Below, piece by piece: positions 26,608 to 36,429 of a DNA stretch of 64,000 nucleotides. Position numbers and translations under genes: made by a program. Numbering within the stretch: position 1 is the stretch's first letter; every line of letters begins with the position of its first letter. Source of the stretch: Trueperella sp. (GTDB lineage: Bacteria > Actinomycetota > Actinomycetes > Actinomycetales > Actinomycetaceae). Where the stretch lies: NCBI GenBank assembly GCA_030532125.1, contig JAUNLU010000002.1, forward strand, positions 53,897-117,896, written 5' to 3'. Below the pieces are notes generated by a model, which had not been told where the DNA came from, did no database searches, and saw only the letters and a list, made by a program, of their open reading frames with translations.

Positions 26608-27342
26608 ATGGCTACTGCACCGCGTACTGATCAACTGCAACTCTTGGAAGTAGCGCAGCTGGATGCCCAGCTGTCTCGGTTGCGGCGCGACGACGAACGC
26701 CACCCACTGCGTACCGAAATTGGGGAACTGATGAATCTGGTTGCCGCTAAAAGTCGCGATATTTCCCAAACCGAACAAGACCTAGCTACGGCGGAAAAGG
26801 CATTGCGGTCGGCGTCAGCAAAAACTGCAGACATGGCGGCAGCTATTTCGGAAAAAGAACACCGGCTCCAGTCTGGCACCGGAATGGATTCGCGGCAGCT
26901 CTTAACCTTGCAAAGTGAGATAGCTACCCAGCGGGAAATGCTGGATGAATTGACTGAGGCTGAATTTGCGGCACTCGAGAAAACCGAAGCATTGGAAACA
27001 CAGCTGGCAGAACTAGGAGCACAACGCGATGTGCTGAATGAACGCATAGTCACCGGGCGTAGTGAACTAGAAGATGCCAGCGCCCAGATACAAGGGGAGA
27101 TAGCGCAGCTACAAACTGAGCGGGCAGCACTGTATTTGCCATTAGCAGAGTCATTACGCCGGGAGTATGAACGCGCTCAAGCCAGCGGCGGACTGGCAGT
27201 AATTGCTGTGCACCCCAATGGAGAAACTTCTGGTGGGATGCAGCTTTCTCCGATCGAAGTTGCGGCGATAAAAAATGCTGATCCGGATCAGATAAATATC
27301 TCGGATGAGTACAACTGCATTGTGGTGTTATTGGACGCCTAA
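26608..27342 (+). CDS. coiled-coil protein, Rv2229c-like, with degenerate zinc ribbon
   Basis: A 244-residue cytoplasmic protein. Residues about 5-190 are a long antiparallel coiled coil (LLEVAQLDAQLSRLRR, then heptad-rich Glu/Leu/Ala), and the tail corresponds to the C4 zinc ribbon of this family. In relatives the tail carries two CxxC pairs; here it reads HPNGETSGGMQLSP then NISDEYNCIVVLL, with a single Cys. The coiled coil is intact and the start has AGGAGG, so the gene is expressed but probably cannot bind zinc. It lies 8 nt downstream of the NIF3 gene and upstream of rnpB. Confidence 0.82.
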   Translation: MATAPRTDQLQLLEVAQLDAQLSRLRRDDERHPLRTEIGELMNLVAAKSRDISQTEQDLATAEKALRSASAKTADMAAAISEKEHRLQSGTGMDSRQLLTLQSEIATQREMLDELTEAEFAALEKTEALETQLAELGAQRDVLNERIVTGRSELEDASAQIQGEIAQLQTERAALYLPLAESLRREYERAQASGGLAVIAVHPNGETSGGMQLSPIEVAAIKNADPDQINISDEYNCIVVLLDA

Positions 27343-27367
27343 CGCAGAGTGCGCCTAGTGGGCATGT

Positions 27368-27373
27368 TAGAAT
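27368..27373 (+). promoter_or_regulatory. rnpB -10 box
   Basis: TAGAAT lies 7 nt before 27381, where the P1 helix of RNase P RNA begins, so the transcript would start at about the mature 5' end. No clear -35 was seen. Confidence 0.55.
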
Positions 27374-27380
27374 TTTTCGG

Positions 27381-27740
27381 CGAATGAGTCGGCCGGGCGG
27401 CCGCGCGTCTAATGCTCAGCACTAGACTCGAGGAACGTCCGGGCTCCACAGGGAACGGCGGTGGGTAACGCCCACTCGGGGTGACCCGCAGGAAAGTGCC
27501 ACAGAAAGTAAACCGCCCATTTTGGGTAAGGGTGAAAGGGTGAGGTAAGAGCTCACCGCGTGCCAGGTGACTGGGACGGCATGGTAAACCCCGCCGGGAG
27601 CAAAACCAAGCAGTGCGCTATGAGGCGTCCCGTTTCGCGCACGGGTAGGTTGCTGGAGCGTGCAGGTAACTGTACGCCTAGATGGATGGTCGCCACCGCT
27701 TTTTGCGGTACAGAACCCGGCGTATAGGCCGACTCATTCG
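27381..27740 (+). ncRNA. rnpB: RNase P RNA (bacterial type A)
   Basis: A catalytic RNA of about 360 nt that matures tRNA 5' ends. The P1 helix is a perfect 14-bp pairing of CGAATGAGTCGGCC (27381-27394) with GGCCGACTCATTCG (27727-27740). Conserved core elements are present: GAGGAACGTCCGGGCTCCAC (CR-I), GGGTGAAAGGGTGAGGTAAG, GGCATGGTAAACCCC, AAACCAAGCAG and the 3' conserved ACAGAACCCGGCGTATAGG. The 3' end overlaps the convergent ppgK stop region by 7 nt. No separate terminator is visible. Confidence 0.97.
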
Positions 27741-28513
27741 CTTTCTGTGGCAGCTGCTTTCGCCAACAGTGCTGCCCCCACAATTCCAGCGGCATTGCGC
27801 AATTTTGCGGGTACTAATAGCGCAGTGGTGTCGATGAGCGGTAAAAATTCTTGGTGCTTTTTGGAGATGCCGCCACCAATTATCATCAGATCGGGTGAAA
27901 ATAGCTTTTCGATATACGAGAAAACCACCTGCAAGCGCTCTGCCCACTGCGGAAAACTGAGCTCCTCATTTTCGTACACCGCACACGAGGCATATTGCTC
28001 GGCAGTCATCCCGTTGAGCAGTACTAAATGCCCCATTTCAGTGTTCGGCACCAGCACACCGTCCCGTACCAGCGCAGAGCCAATCCCCGTGCCTAAGGTG
28101 AGCACTACTGCCGTGTGATGCTCAGGCATTTGGGCCGCTCCAAAATGGGTTTCGGCATAGCCGGCGGCGTCGGCGTCGTTCAATACCACTACTTCGCGGT
28201 CGAGTGCGTCCGCAAAGAATTCGGTCACATTCATCCCCACAAAGTCTTGATTCAAATTGGCCATGAACCGCACTTTTCCATTGGTGATCGGCGCCGGAAA
28301 AGTGATACCCACTGGGACTTTGCGCGGCAGATCAAACTCTCGTACCACTTTGCGGATCACGGTAGCGATTTCTTCCGGAGTGCCGTTGGGGGGAGTGGGG
28401 ATGCGCTTACGAGCGGCAGCGAACTCTCCAGTGGTCAGATCAACCGGGGCGCCTTTGATGCCCGACCCACCGACGTCAACTCCGATGGCAAGTTTGCGGT
28501 ACTTCTTTTTCAT
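27734..28513 (-). CDS. ppgK: polyphosphate glucokinase
   Basis: A 259-residue ROK-family kinase that phosphorylates glucose using polyphosphate (and usually also ATP). The phosphate-binding motif is AIGVDVGGSGIKGAPVDL at the N-terminus. The actinobacterial PPGK segment KVPVGITFPAPITNGKVRF is near 90, the catalytic region is NDADAAGYAE, and LTLGTGIGSALVRDG follows. The ROK zinc motif is absent, as is normal for PPGK. It follows map by 14 nt on the same strand. With the PPi-type phosphofructokinase at 52.3 kb it suggests phosphate-polymer-driven glycolysis. Confidence 0.92.
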   Translation of the reverse strand: MKKKYRKLAIGVDVGGSGIKGAPVDLTTGEFAAARKRIPTPPNGTPEEIATVIRKVVREFDLPRKVPVGITFPAPITNGKVRFMANLNQDFVGMNVTEFFADALDREVVVLNDADAAGYAETHFGAAQMPEHHTAVVLTLGTGIGSALVRDGVLVPNTEMGHLVLLNGMTAEQYASCAVYENEELSFPQWAERLQVVFSYIEKLFSPDLMIIGGGISKKHQEFLPLIDTTALLVPAKLRNAAGIVGAALLAKAAATESE

Positions 28514-28527
28514 TTTTTCATTTGCAC

Positions 28528-29439
28528 CTACTTTGTGTCCGGGAGTGCCGCAGTGGTTTGTGGTCCGCTCGGCATAGTGAGGATTTCAGCTCCAGTTTCC
28601 GTGACCACTACCGTGTGTTCCCACTGAGCGGTGCGGCCGCGATCTTTGGTTACTACTGTCCAGTCGTCATCCCACTGTTCCCAATCAATTTCCCCGAGCG
28701 TCAGCATAGGTTCAATAGTGAAAACCATGCCCGGTTCCATGACGTCGTCGTACATCGGGGCAGCGTCATAGTGTGGCACGATTAGCCCGGAGTGGAAGGC
28801 TTCCCCTACGCCGTGTCCGGTGAAAGACTCCACGACGCCGTAGTCAAAGCGTTTCGCATAGGACTCGATCACTCGACCAATTACATTAATTGCCCGCCCC
28901 GGTTTTACTGCTTTAATACCGCGCATCATCGCGGTGTAAGTGCGTTCACACAGCAACTTCGATTCTGGATCTACTTCGCCCACATAGAACATGGCGTTGG
29001 TATCGCCATGTACGCCGTCGATATAAGCGGTGACGTCAATGTTGATGATATCGCCGTCGGCTAGGGGCCGATTGTCGGGGATGCCGTGGCAGATTACTTC
29101 GTTAATAGAAGTGCAAATCGACTTGCGGTACCCCATGTATCCCAAGGTCGAAGGGTAGGCGCCCTGGCTCACCATGTATTCATGTGCGATAGCGTCCAGT
29201 TCGTCAGTAGTCACGCCCGGTTTGATTGCCCGGCCCGCCAGGTAGAGGGCATCGGCCGCAATTCTGCCAGCACGGCGGATTTTTTCCACTACTTCGGGGG
29301 ACTTAACGTCTGAAGCAGTGACTACTTCGGGGCCGTCATGAAAAAGATATTCTGGGCGCTCAATATCCTTAGGGACTTTGCGCGTGGCCGATATTTTTCC
29401 TGGTTTCAGATTTCCGAGAGGTGCCCGATTTGCTTGCAT
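28528..29439 (-). CDS. map: methionine aminopeptidase, type I
   Basis: A 303-residue metallopeptidase that removes initiator Met. The five metal ligands are visible in [16 protein letters not shown] (two Asp), [11 protein letters not shown] (His), FTIEPML (Glu) and QWEHTVVV (Glu). An N-terminal extension of about 40 residues ([17 protein letters not shown]) with a Pro-containing linker marks the MapB/type 1c form of actinobacteria. The start lies 7 nt after a -10 hexamer, so the message may be leaderless. ppgK follows in the same operon. Confidence 0.94.
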   Translation of the reverse strand: MQANRAPLGNLKPGKISATRKVPKDIERPEYLFHDGPEVVTASDVKSPEVVEKIRRAGRIAADALYLAGRAIKPGVTTDELDAIAHEYMVSQGAYPSTLGYMGYRKSICTSINEVICHGIPDNRPLADGDIINIDVTAYIDGVHGDTNAMFYVGEVDPESKLLCERTYTAMMRGIKAVKPGRAINVIGRVIESYAKRFDYGVVESFTGHGVGEAFHSGLIVPHYDAAPMYDDVMEPGMVFTIEPMLTLGEIDWEQWDDDWTVVTKDRGRTAQWEHTVVVTETGAEILTMPSGPQTTAALPDTK

Positions 29440-29446
29440 GTAGCTA

Positions 29447-29452
29447 AGCTTA
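29447..29452 (-). promoter_or_regulatory. candidate -10 for leaderless map transcript
   Basis: TAAGCT on the minus strand is followed by 7 nt and the map ATG; no Shine-Dalgarno sequence is seen. Confidence 0.4.
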
Positions 29453-29514
29453 GCTCTAGCTGATTCCCCTAGCCAGGTGGAGCAGATGCTGAAACCAAAA
29501 TGGTTAGGAGTGTC

Positions 29515-29811
29515 ATGTACTGGTTCAATACCGAAACTGGCGAAGTGCAGTATGCAACTTCGCCGCCTTGGTCAATTGACGTGCGGATGGGACCATATGA
29601 GACTGCAGCATTGGCGCATAATGCATATTTGGTGGCGGCTGCGCGTAATGCCGCAGCGGATTTGGTGCAGGCGCAAGAAGCCGCAGAAAAACAGACTGCA
29701 GACGCCGCAGCCGCTAAGTGGAGTGCGCAAGATACGTGGAATGAGCCAGATAGCTGGGATGAAAAAACTCGCGAATGGGCGGCAGCCGATGCCGAGTGGC
29801 AAGAAAATTAG
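29515..29811 (+). CDS. small conserved actinobacterial protein
   Basis: A 98-residue protein beginning [14 protein letters not shown], with [14 protein letters not shown], an Ala/Gln-rich helix and an acidic Trp-rich end ([16 protein letters not shown]). Small proteins with a YWYN-x-x-TGEVE start, a MGPY step and a WDEED-type tail are common beside map in actinobacteria and are sometimes mis-annotated as the peptidase. Function is unknown. ATG 29515 is chosen over an ATG 15 nt upstream because AGGAG lies just before it. Confidence 0.65.
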   Translation: MYWFNTETGEVQYATSPPWSIDVRMGPYETAALAHNAYLVAAARNAAADLVQAQEAAEKQTADAAAAKWSAQDTWNEPDSWDEKTREWAAADAEWQEN

Positions 29812-29898
29812 TGGCTAATCGCGGGCAGAAGCGGAAAGTCAGTGGGGAAGCTGCTGGCGCTAGTGGCACAATATTAAGAGCAAACCCGAGGAGGCGTG

Positions 29899-31248
29899 AT
29901 GGACGTACAGCAAGAACACGTAATGCGCACCGTGCAAGATCAGAATGTGCGGTTCGTGCGGCTTTGGTTTACTGACATCGCTGGGACACTGAAATCGGTA
30001 GCGATTGCGCCGGCCGAACTGGAAAGTGCGTTCAGTGAAGGCATCGGATTTGACGGTTCGGCCGTCGAAGGGCTGACCCGGGTGCATGAGGCCGATATGG
30101 TGATGCATCCAGATGCCAATACGTTCCAGATCTTGCCCTGGGGGGATGCGGCGGCGCGAGAAGCTCGGATGTTTTGCGATATCCGCACCCCCGATGGGCA
30201 GGCAGTGCGTTCTGATCCGCGTGCTGTGCTGAAACGGGCATTGGAGCACGCTGCCACTTTGGGATTCACCTTCCATGTTCATCCAGAGGTGGAGTTTTAC
30301 CTATTTTTGCCCACTGCAGATGAATATGAAATTCCAACGCCAATCGATAACGGATCCTATTTTGACAATGTGTCCCGGCCGGTAGCGCACGATTTCCGTT
30401 CCCACGCCATTCGCACCCTTGAAGAGCTGGGCATCTCAGTGCAGTTCTCTCATCACGAGGCGGGACCGGGGCAAAATGAAATCGACTTGCGCATGGCAGA
30501 TGCGCTGACTATGGCCGATGACATCATGACCTCCCGGGTGGTTATCGAACAGGTAGCTATTGCCCAAGGAGTGCAGGCGTCCTTTATGCCAAAACCACTT
30601 ATTGAGCATCCGGGCTCTGGCATGCACTCGCACTTATCCCTATTTGAAGGCAACCGAAACGTATTTTTTGACCCGACGCTGGAGTTCCAGATTTCTGATA
30701 TTGCGCGGCAATTTGTGGCGGGAATTTTGCGACACGCTCGCGAAATCTCCGCCATCACTAACCAGCATGTCAATTCCTACAAACGTTTGTGGGCGGGCGA
30801 CGAAGCTCCGGCGCATGTTGCGTGGGGGCGGAACAATCAGTCAGCGTTGATCCGGATACCGTCATTTAAGGAAGGCAAAGCGCAATCTGCTCGCATTGAA
30901 TATCGGGCCTTGGATTCAGTAGCCAACCCCTATTTGGCATATGCAGTACTGCTAGAAGCAGGACTCTCTGGGATAGAACAAGGGCTAGAACCGCCAGAGC
31001 CAGTGGATGCTAACGTGGGCACTTTAACCGACCTAGAGCGCAAAGCTTTGCAGATACCGGCGTTACCGGCGTCGTTAAACGAAGCCCTGAAGTGCATGGA
31101 AGATTCTGAACTGATTGCCCGCGCGCTAGGGGAGGACGCTTTTGATTTCTTCTTGCGCAATAAGCGCCACGAATGGGAAGGCTACCGCAACCAGGTAACC
31201 CCATTTGAGCGGCGGCTTTTCAACTTCCAAGCGAGTCCGCGTGCGTGA
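29899..31248 (+). CDS. glnA2: glutamine synthetase, type I, GlnA2 class
   Basis: A 449-residue ATP-dependent glutamine synthetase. Motifs are FDGSAVEGLTRVHEADM near 50, EVEFYLFL, GPGQNEIDLR, the ATP loop FMPKPLIEHPGSGMHSHLS, NQHVNSYKRLWAGDEAP and the late RIEYRALDSVANPYLAY. The adenylylation tyrosine region of GlnA1 is absent (VGTLTDLERKAL instead), as expected for the GlnA2 class. The start codon could be GTG 29896 or ATG 29899; AGGAGG at 29889-29894 favours the ATG. glnE overlaps its 3' end by 8 nt. Confidence 0.93.
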   Translation: MDVQQEHVMRTVQDQNVRFVRLWFTDIAGTLKSVAIAPAELESAFSEGIGFDGSAVEGLTRVHEADMVMHPDANTFQILPWGDAAAREARMFCDIRTPDGQAVRSDPRAVLKRALEHAATLGFTFHVHPEVEFYLFLPTADEYEIPTPIDNGSYFDNVSRPVAHDFRSHAIRTLEELGISVQFSHHEAGPGQNEIDLRMADALTMADDIMTSRVVIEQVAIAQGVQASFMPKPLIEHPGSGMHSHLSLFEGNRNVFFDPTLEFQISDIARQFVAGILRHAREISAITNQHVNSYKRLWAGDEAPAHVAWGRNNQSALIRIPSFKEGKAQSARIEYRALDSVANPYLAYAVLLEAGLSGIEQGLEPPEPVDANVGTLTDLERKALQIPALPASLNEALKCMEDSELIARALGEDAFDFFLRNKRHEWEGYRNQVTPFERRLFNFQASPRA

Positions 31249-34200
31249 ACTGTCCGATACTTCGCTGCTGCGCGAAGCTGGATTCTGGGATCCAGCGAAT
31301 GCACAGCGTCTGCTGGCTGACCCAGTACTAGCGGATGTAGATAAGTATTGGCTAATAGAGCGCCTGCGCCAGGTAGCGGACCCAGATCTGGGTTTGTTGG
31401 GCTATCTGCGCTTGCTGGAATCAGCGGAGAAAAGCGGCAAACCGGCACAAGATGCGCTCTATATTACGTGCCAAGATCCGCAAGCGGCGGCTCGACTATT
31501 TGCGATTTTGGGTTTTTCGCGCGCAGCTACGGACTATCTAGTAGCACGCCCGGCAAATGTGCATATTTTGCAAACAGCCAATATGCGTCCGTTGGCCACC
31601 ACTGTCGCAGTAGAAAAACAATTGGCTTTGCAAGCTGTGCATGCTGATCCGGCTGCGCCAATTCCAGTGTCGGGAATGGTGCCAGACTCGGCGGTATCCG
31701 CCCTGCGCGCCCACTATTGGTATCGGATTATCCAAATTGCTGCCGCTGATTTAACTGCTGCCAGCGGGCCAGCAGTGTTCGCTGAAGTCGCTGGCGCAAT
31801 CACCGATGTCGCTGCCGGAATAATTGAGGCCGGATTGGCCGTAGGCCGGGCTACTATCCCAAATTCTGAAAAAGTGGGCCTCGCCGTCGTCGCTATGGGA
31901 AAAACTGGCGGGCGCGAACTCAACTATATTTCTGATGTTGATTTAGTCTATGCCGTGCGGGCATTGTCGGCTGCGGGCGAGGCGCCATTGGCCGAAACTG
32001 ATGTGATAGCTATTGGCACGCAATTGGCGTCTTTCTTAGCGCGCGCAGTCAGCGAACCGGGACCAGAGCCGGCGCTATGGGAAATTGATGCTAACTTGCG
32101 CCCGGAGGGCAAAGATGGCCCCTTGGTACGCACCCTGGAGTCGCATCTTGCCTACTACGAGCGGTGGGCACAAAACTGGGAATTTCAAGCCTTGCTCAAA
32201 GCCCGCCCACTTGCCGGCGATATGGAATTGGGCGAGAAATATGTACAGGCATTAGCGCCCTTAGTGTGGAGCGCTGCCGGCCGCGAAGAATTTGTAGAGG
32301 GATCGCAGGCGATGCGCCGCCGGGTAGAGGGGCTAGTGCCAGCTAAAGACGCTGGCCGGCAGCTTAAACTTGGTAAAGGCGGATTGCGGGATGTGGAATT
32401 TACTGTGCAACTGCTGCAATTAGTGCATGGGCGCACCGATGAGACGCTGCGAGTGCGCTCCACATTGGCGGCTATTGCCGCGCTGTCGGCGGGTGGCTAC
32501 ATTAATCGCGATGCTGCTGAAGAATTAGGGGAGAACTATCGGTTTTTGCGCACAATGGAACACCGGATCCAACTGGAGCGATTCCACCGCAGCCAGTTGG
32601 TGCCAGAAAAAGAAATTGAATTGCGCCGTATTGCGCGCGCTATGCGCGATAACTTGCCTGATGCAGCCGCACTGGAAGAAAAATGGCGGAAAGTGCAGCG
32701 TCAGGTGCGAGAAGCACATTTAGAAATTTACTATCGGCCGTTATTGCCGGCTACAGCGCGAATTTCTGCCGACGCAGTGACCTTGCAAGCTGATGCCGCT
32801 CAGGCCCGGCTCGCGGCAATTGGTTTCCGCGATCCGGCGTCGGCTTATCGAAATATGGTGGCATTAAGTGTGGGCATGAACCGCACGGCAGCAATACAAC
32901 GGCAAATTTTGCCGGCATTTATCGGATGGTTGGCAGAAGGTGCGGAGCCAGATCAAGGGCTGGCAGCATTCCGGGATCTTTCGGAAGCGATGGGAACTAC
33001 CTCGTGGTATATGCGGTTGCTGCGGGATTCAAGATATGCGGCGCGGCGCTTGGCGCGGTTGCTATCTGCTTCTCGCTATGTGGCCGGTGCCCTACCGCAA
33101 CTAGGGGAGGCACTTACCTGGTTGGATGACGCCGAACTGCTCCAACCTCGAGCTGATTTGATTTCTGAATTAGACGCACTGCTTGCTCGGCGTACTACCG
33201 GAGAAGAAATCGCCCAAGCAGGCAGGTACCTGCGCCGGCGTGAACTGCTCCGCACCGCGATGGCCGATGTTTTGCATGAAATTAGTCCCCAAGGTGCCCG
33301 CGAAGCTATTTCTGCTGCGGGTGATATCGCGGTGACGGCGGCGCTGCGGGCTGCTTTTGCGCAGAAAGAGCCGCTAGTGAGATTTTTAGTGGTAGCGGTG
33401 GGGCGACTCGGAGGAGCAGAGCTGGGATATGCCTCAGATGCTGACCTAATTTTCGTGCATCAGCCATTGCCAGGCGTGCCAGAAAATGCGGCAAATGAGC
33501 AGGCAATTCAGCTAGCTCGCGCAGTTATTTCATATCTCTCTAAGCCTGGCCCTGAGCCGGCATTCCCGGCAGATGCTGATTTGCGCCCGGAAGGGAAGAA
33601 TGGCCCGCTTAGCCGCACCCTATCTTCCTATCAGGAATACTATGAACGCTGGGGGCAGACCTGGGAACAGCAAGCGGCACTAAGAGCTAGATACTGCGCT
33701 GGCGATACCGAATTGTGGGGTGAATTCCAGGCAATAATCGACCCCTTCCGCTACCCGGCTGCGGGGCTAACTCCAGCACAGTTGCGCGAAATCCGCACTA
33801 TAAAAGCGCGAGTAGAATCAGAGCGTATTCCCCGGGGAGTGGATCCCAGCCGGCAACTAAAACTAGGGCGCGGCGGATTGGCAGATGTGGAGTGGGCCGT
33901 GCAGTTATTGCAGCTGCGCTACGGCGCAGAATATCCACAACTACAAGTGACTGGCACACTTCCCGCACTGTCCGCGGCAAAAGCTGTGGGAGTGATCAAT
34001 GCGGGAGACGCTGATCGACTAGCAGAAGCGTGGTCGATGGCTTCACTGCTGCGGGATGCAAACGTATTGGGTACCGGGCGTACTCAGGGGGTAAAAATTG
34101 ATGTGCTACCGCATGAAGCCCAAGAATTGGCAGTAATAGCGCCTTTATTAGGAGTGCCAGCTGCTCAGCGGCATGATTTGGAAGAGAACTACCTAAAGCT

Positions 34201-34249
34201 AGCTCGACGCGCTCGCGCCACTGCTGAACACATTATCTACGAGGAGTGA
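31241..34249 (+). CDS. glnE: glutamine synthetase adenylyltransferase
   Basis: A 1002-residue bifunctional enzyme that adenylylates and deadenylylates GlnA1 in response to nitrogen status. It contains two nucleotidyltransferase domains. The N-terminal one has TGGRELNYISDVDLVYA (about 230) and the C-terminal one LGGAELGYASDADLIFVH (about 730). Each is followed by RPEGK(D/N)GPL(V/S)RT and a GRQLKLGKGGLRDVEF / SRQLKLGRGGLADVEW segment. GTG 31241 is chosen because it overlaps the glnA2 stop and gives the mycobacterial length; an in-frame TTG 36 nt upstream is unlikely. Its target GlnA1 lies 0.7 kb downstream on the other strand. Confidence 0.95.
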   Translation: MRELSDTSLLREAGFWDPANAQRLLADPVLADVDKYWLIERLRQVADPDLGLLGYLRLLESAEKSGKPAQDALYITCQDPQAAARLFAILGFSRAATDYLVARPANVHILQTANMRPLATTVAVEKQLALQAVHADPAAPIPVSGMVPDSAVSALRAHYWYRIIQIAAADLTAASGPAVFAEVAGAITDVAAGIIEAGLAVGRATIPNSEKVGLAVVAMGKTGGRELNYISDVDLVYAVRALSAAGEAPLAETDVIAIGTQLASFLARAVSEPGPEPALWEIDANLRPEGKDGPLVRTLESHLAYYERWAQNWEFQALLKARPLAGDMELGEKYVQALAPLVWSAAGREEFVEGSQAMRRRVEGLVPAKDAGRQLKLGKGGLRDVEFTVQLLQLVHGRTDETLRVRSTLAAIAALSAGGYINRDAAEELGENYRFLRTMEHRIQLERFHRSQLVPEKEIELRRIARAMRDNLPDAAALEEKWRKVQRQVREAHLEIYYRPLLPATARISADAVTLQADAAQARLAAIGFRDPASAYRNMVALSVGMNRTAAIQRQILPAFIGWLAEGAEPDQGLAAFRDLSEAMGTTSWYMRLLRDSRYAARRLARLLSASRYVAGALPQLGEALTWLDDAELLQPRADLISELDALLARRTTGEEIAQAGRYLRRRELLRTAMADVLHEISPQGAREAISAAGDIAVTAALRAAFAQKEPLVRFLVVAVGRLGGAELGYASDADLIFVHQPLPGVPENAANEQAIQLARAVISYLSKPGPEPAFPADADLRPEGKNGPLSRTLSSYQEYYERWGQTWEQQAALRARYCAGDTELWGEFQAIIDPFRYPAAGLTPAQLREIRTIKARVESERIPRGVDPSRQLKLGRGGLADVEWAVQLLQLRYGAEYPQLQVTGTLPALSAAKAVGVINAGDADRLAEAWSMASLLRDANVLGTGRTQGVKIDVLPHEAQELAVIAPLLGVPAAQRHDLEENYLKLARRARATAEHIIYEE

Positions 34250-34253
34250 TTAC

Positions 34254-34910
34254 GTGCGACTCTATCTGGTGCGTCACGGCGAAACATATGGCAATATCAA
34301 CCGTATTCTCGATACGGCCCATCCTGGCACTGCACTTACCGAAACTGGATGGCAGCAAGTAAATGATTTAGTTGGCCACCTGGCTGATACCGGTATTGGC
34401 GCGATATTTTCTTCTGATCTGACTAGGGCAGTGCAGAGCGCCACTCCACTAGCAACGCGGTTGGGGTTGGCAGTTAATGCCCGGGCTAATTTGCGGGAGA
34501 TACAAGCCGGTGAGCTAGAAGGGGAAACCTCTGCCGCGGCTTATCAGACTTTCAAAGAAACGGTGGAATCGTGGGTGGCTGGGGAACTGCAGCGCACTCT
34601 TGGAGGTCCAGCTGGGGAAACCGGCAGCAGTGTGCTGTGCCGGGTAGACGCCGCTATCCAGGAAATTGAGTCGCTCAATGTGCCGGTAGCAGCTATCTTT
34701 GCCCACGGTTCGCTTATTACTTATTGGACAGCAATGCGGGGGCAAGGCATCAGCATTGAATATTTGCGCCGTCACCCGCATAACGGAGGCTGGGTAGTGC
34801 TCGAGGGCACGCTAGATACCGGCTACCATGCCCAATACTGGATGGGGCAGGAGGTAGTGCCCGGAGAAGGCACCCCGTCACCAGGAATTGGGCTTGTAGC
34901 GCCTTGCTAG
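34254..34910 (+). CDS. histidine phosphatase (phosphoglycerate mutase) superfamily protein
   Basis: A 218-residue branch-1 histidine phosphatase. The phospho-acceptor motif is LYLVRHGETYGNIN at the N-terminus. The second half-site is IFSSDLTRAVQSATPLA, LREIQAGELEG carries the general acid Glu, and IFAHGSLITYW holds the second catalytic His. The last 25 residues are a Pro/Gly tail. The substrate is unknown; it could be a small phosphometabolite phosphatase. It starts 4 nt after glnE (GTG, preceded by GAGGAG) and is the end of the glnA2-glnE operon. Confidence 0.88.
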   Translation: MRLYLVRHGETYGNINRILDTAHPGTALTETGWQQVNDLVGHLADTGIGAIFSSDLTRAVQSATPLATRLGLAVNARANLREIQAGELEGETSAAAYQTFKETVESWVAGELQRTLGGPAGETGSSVLCRVDAAIQEIESLNVPVAAIFAHGSLITYWTAMRGQGISIEYLRRHPHNGGWVVLEGTLDTGYHAQYWMGQEVVPGEGTPSPGIGLVAPC

Positions 34911-34917
34911 AGCTAGT

Positions 34918-36342
34918 TTAGAGGTCGTAATACATCGCAAATTCGTAGGGATGCGGGCGCTGACGCAGCGGATCAATCTCATTAGTCCGCTTGTAGTCCA
35001 CCCAAGTTTCCACTAGATCCTCACTGAAAACGCCACCTTCAGTGAGGTAGTCGTGGTCAGCTTCCAGGTGCCGCAAGGCATCTTCCAGTGACTCCGGCAG
35101 CTGCGCAATCTGAGCATGCTCTTCGGGCGGCAATTCGTAGAGGTCTTTGTCAATTGGTTCTGCGGGTTCGATCCGATTCTTTATTCCGTCAATGCCGGCC
35201 ATCAGCTGGGCCGCAAAAGCTAAGTACGGATTTGCAGACGGATCCGGGGTGCGGTATTCCAGGCGCTTTGCCTTTGGTGAGGATCCAGTAACCGGGATGC
35301 GAATACATGCCGAGCGGTTGCGTGCGGAATACACCAGATTAACTGGTGCCTCAAAGCCAGGAACCAACCGGTGGAAAGAATTAACTGAAGGATTGGTGAG
35401 TGCCAGCAGTGACGGCGCATGTTTTAACAGTCCGCCGATATACCAACGCGCCAGATCAGATAGCCCGCCGTAGCCGCGTTCATCAGCAAATAGTGGCTTG
35501 CCGTCTTGCCAGAGGGACTGGTGACAGTGCATACCAGAGCCATTATCCCCAAATAGTGGTTTTGGCATAAAGGTGGCAGTGCGTCCCGCCTGGTAGGCAA
35601 CATTTTTGATGATGTACTTGAATTTCATCAGGTCGTCCGCAGCTGCTAGCAGCGTGCTAAACGTATAGTTGATTTCCATCTGGCCCGCAGTGCCCACTTC
35701 GTGGTGTTGCCGTTCTACTTGTAATCCCACGCGCTGGCATACTGCAGTCATTTCATCGCGCAGGTCAACTAGTTGGTCATTTGGGGGGACGGGGAAATAA
35801 CCGCCCTTAATCCGAGTTTTATATCCCAAGTTGCCGCCCTCTTCAGCGCGCCCAGTGTTCCACCAGGCTTCTTGGGAGTCGATCTGGTAGAACGAGCCAC
35901 GGGGCGAGTCATCAAACCGAATGTCATCAAAAACGTAGAATTCAGCTTCCGCCCCGAAGAATACGGTGTCGGCAATGCCGGTAGATGCTAAATATTCTTC
36001 GGCTTTGCGGGCAATATTGCGTGGATCGCGGGCATACGGTTCGCCGGTGAACGGATCAACTACGAAAAAGTTCAGCACCAGCGTTTTGTGATTGCGGAAT
36101 GGATCTACAAAAGCAGTGCCTAGATCAGGGATAAGTTTCATATCAGATTCATGAATTTCAGTGAATCCGCGAATTGACGAACCGTCGAACATTAATCCTT
36201 CGGTCAGCGCTTCTTCTTCAAAAGCTGCGATGGGGATAGCGAAATGTTGCATGACGCCGGGCAGGTCACAAAACCGCACGTCTACGAATTCGATATTGTT
36301 TTCGGCGATAAAAGCTTTCGCTTCTTCTGCGTTAGTAAACAT
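34918..36342 (-). CDS. glnA: glutamine synthetase, type I (main, adenylylated form)
   Basis: A 474-residue dodecameric glutamine synthetase for ammonium assimilation. Motifs are [73 protein letters not shown] and [17 protein letters not shown]. The GlnE target tyrosine is present in [12 protein letters not shown] near 395, unlike in GlnA2. The gene ends 7 nt from the convergent phosphatase gene. Upstream, between it and DUF4191, are small hairpins (GCACC/GGTGC at 36361-36374 and CCGGTA/TACCGG at 36409-36424) of unknown significance. Confidence 0.96.
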   Translation of the reverse strand: MFTNAEEAKAFIAENNIEFVDVRFCDLPGVMQHFAIPIAAFEEEALTEGLMFDGSSIRGFTEIHESDMKLIPDLGTAFVDPFRNHKTLVLNFFVVDPFTGEPYARDPRNIARKAEEYLASTGIADTVFFGAEAEFYVFDDIRFDDSPRGSFYQIDSQEAWWNTGRAEEGGNLGYKTRIKGGYFPVPPNDQLVDLRDEMTAVCQRVGLQVERQHHEVGTAGQMEINYTFSTLLAAADDLMKFKYIIKNVAYQAGRTATFMPKPLFGDNGSGMHCHQSLWQDGKPLFADERGYGGLSDLARWYIGGLLKHAPSLLALTNPSVNSFHRLVPGFEAPVNLVYSARNRSACIRIPVTGSSPKAKRLEYRTPDPSANPYLAFAAQLMAGIDGIKNRIEPAEPIDKDLYELPPEEHAQIAQLPESLEDALRHLEADHDYLTEGGVFSEDLVETWVDYKRTNEIDPLRQRPHPYEFAMYYDL

Positions 36343-36429
36343 CAGATCCCATCTGATTAGGCACCGCTAGGTGCACACCATTTTTGTGGTTGCGGAACTA
36401 CCCGCGTGCCGGTATCACTACCGGAAGTA

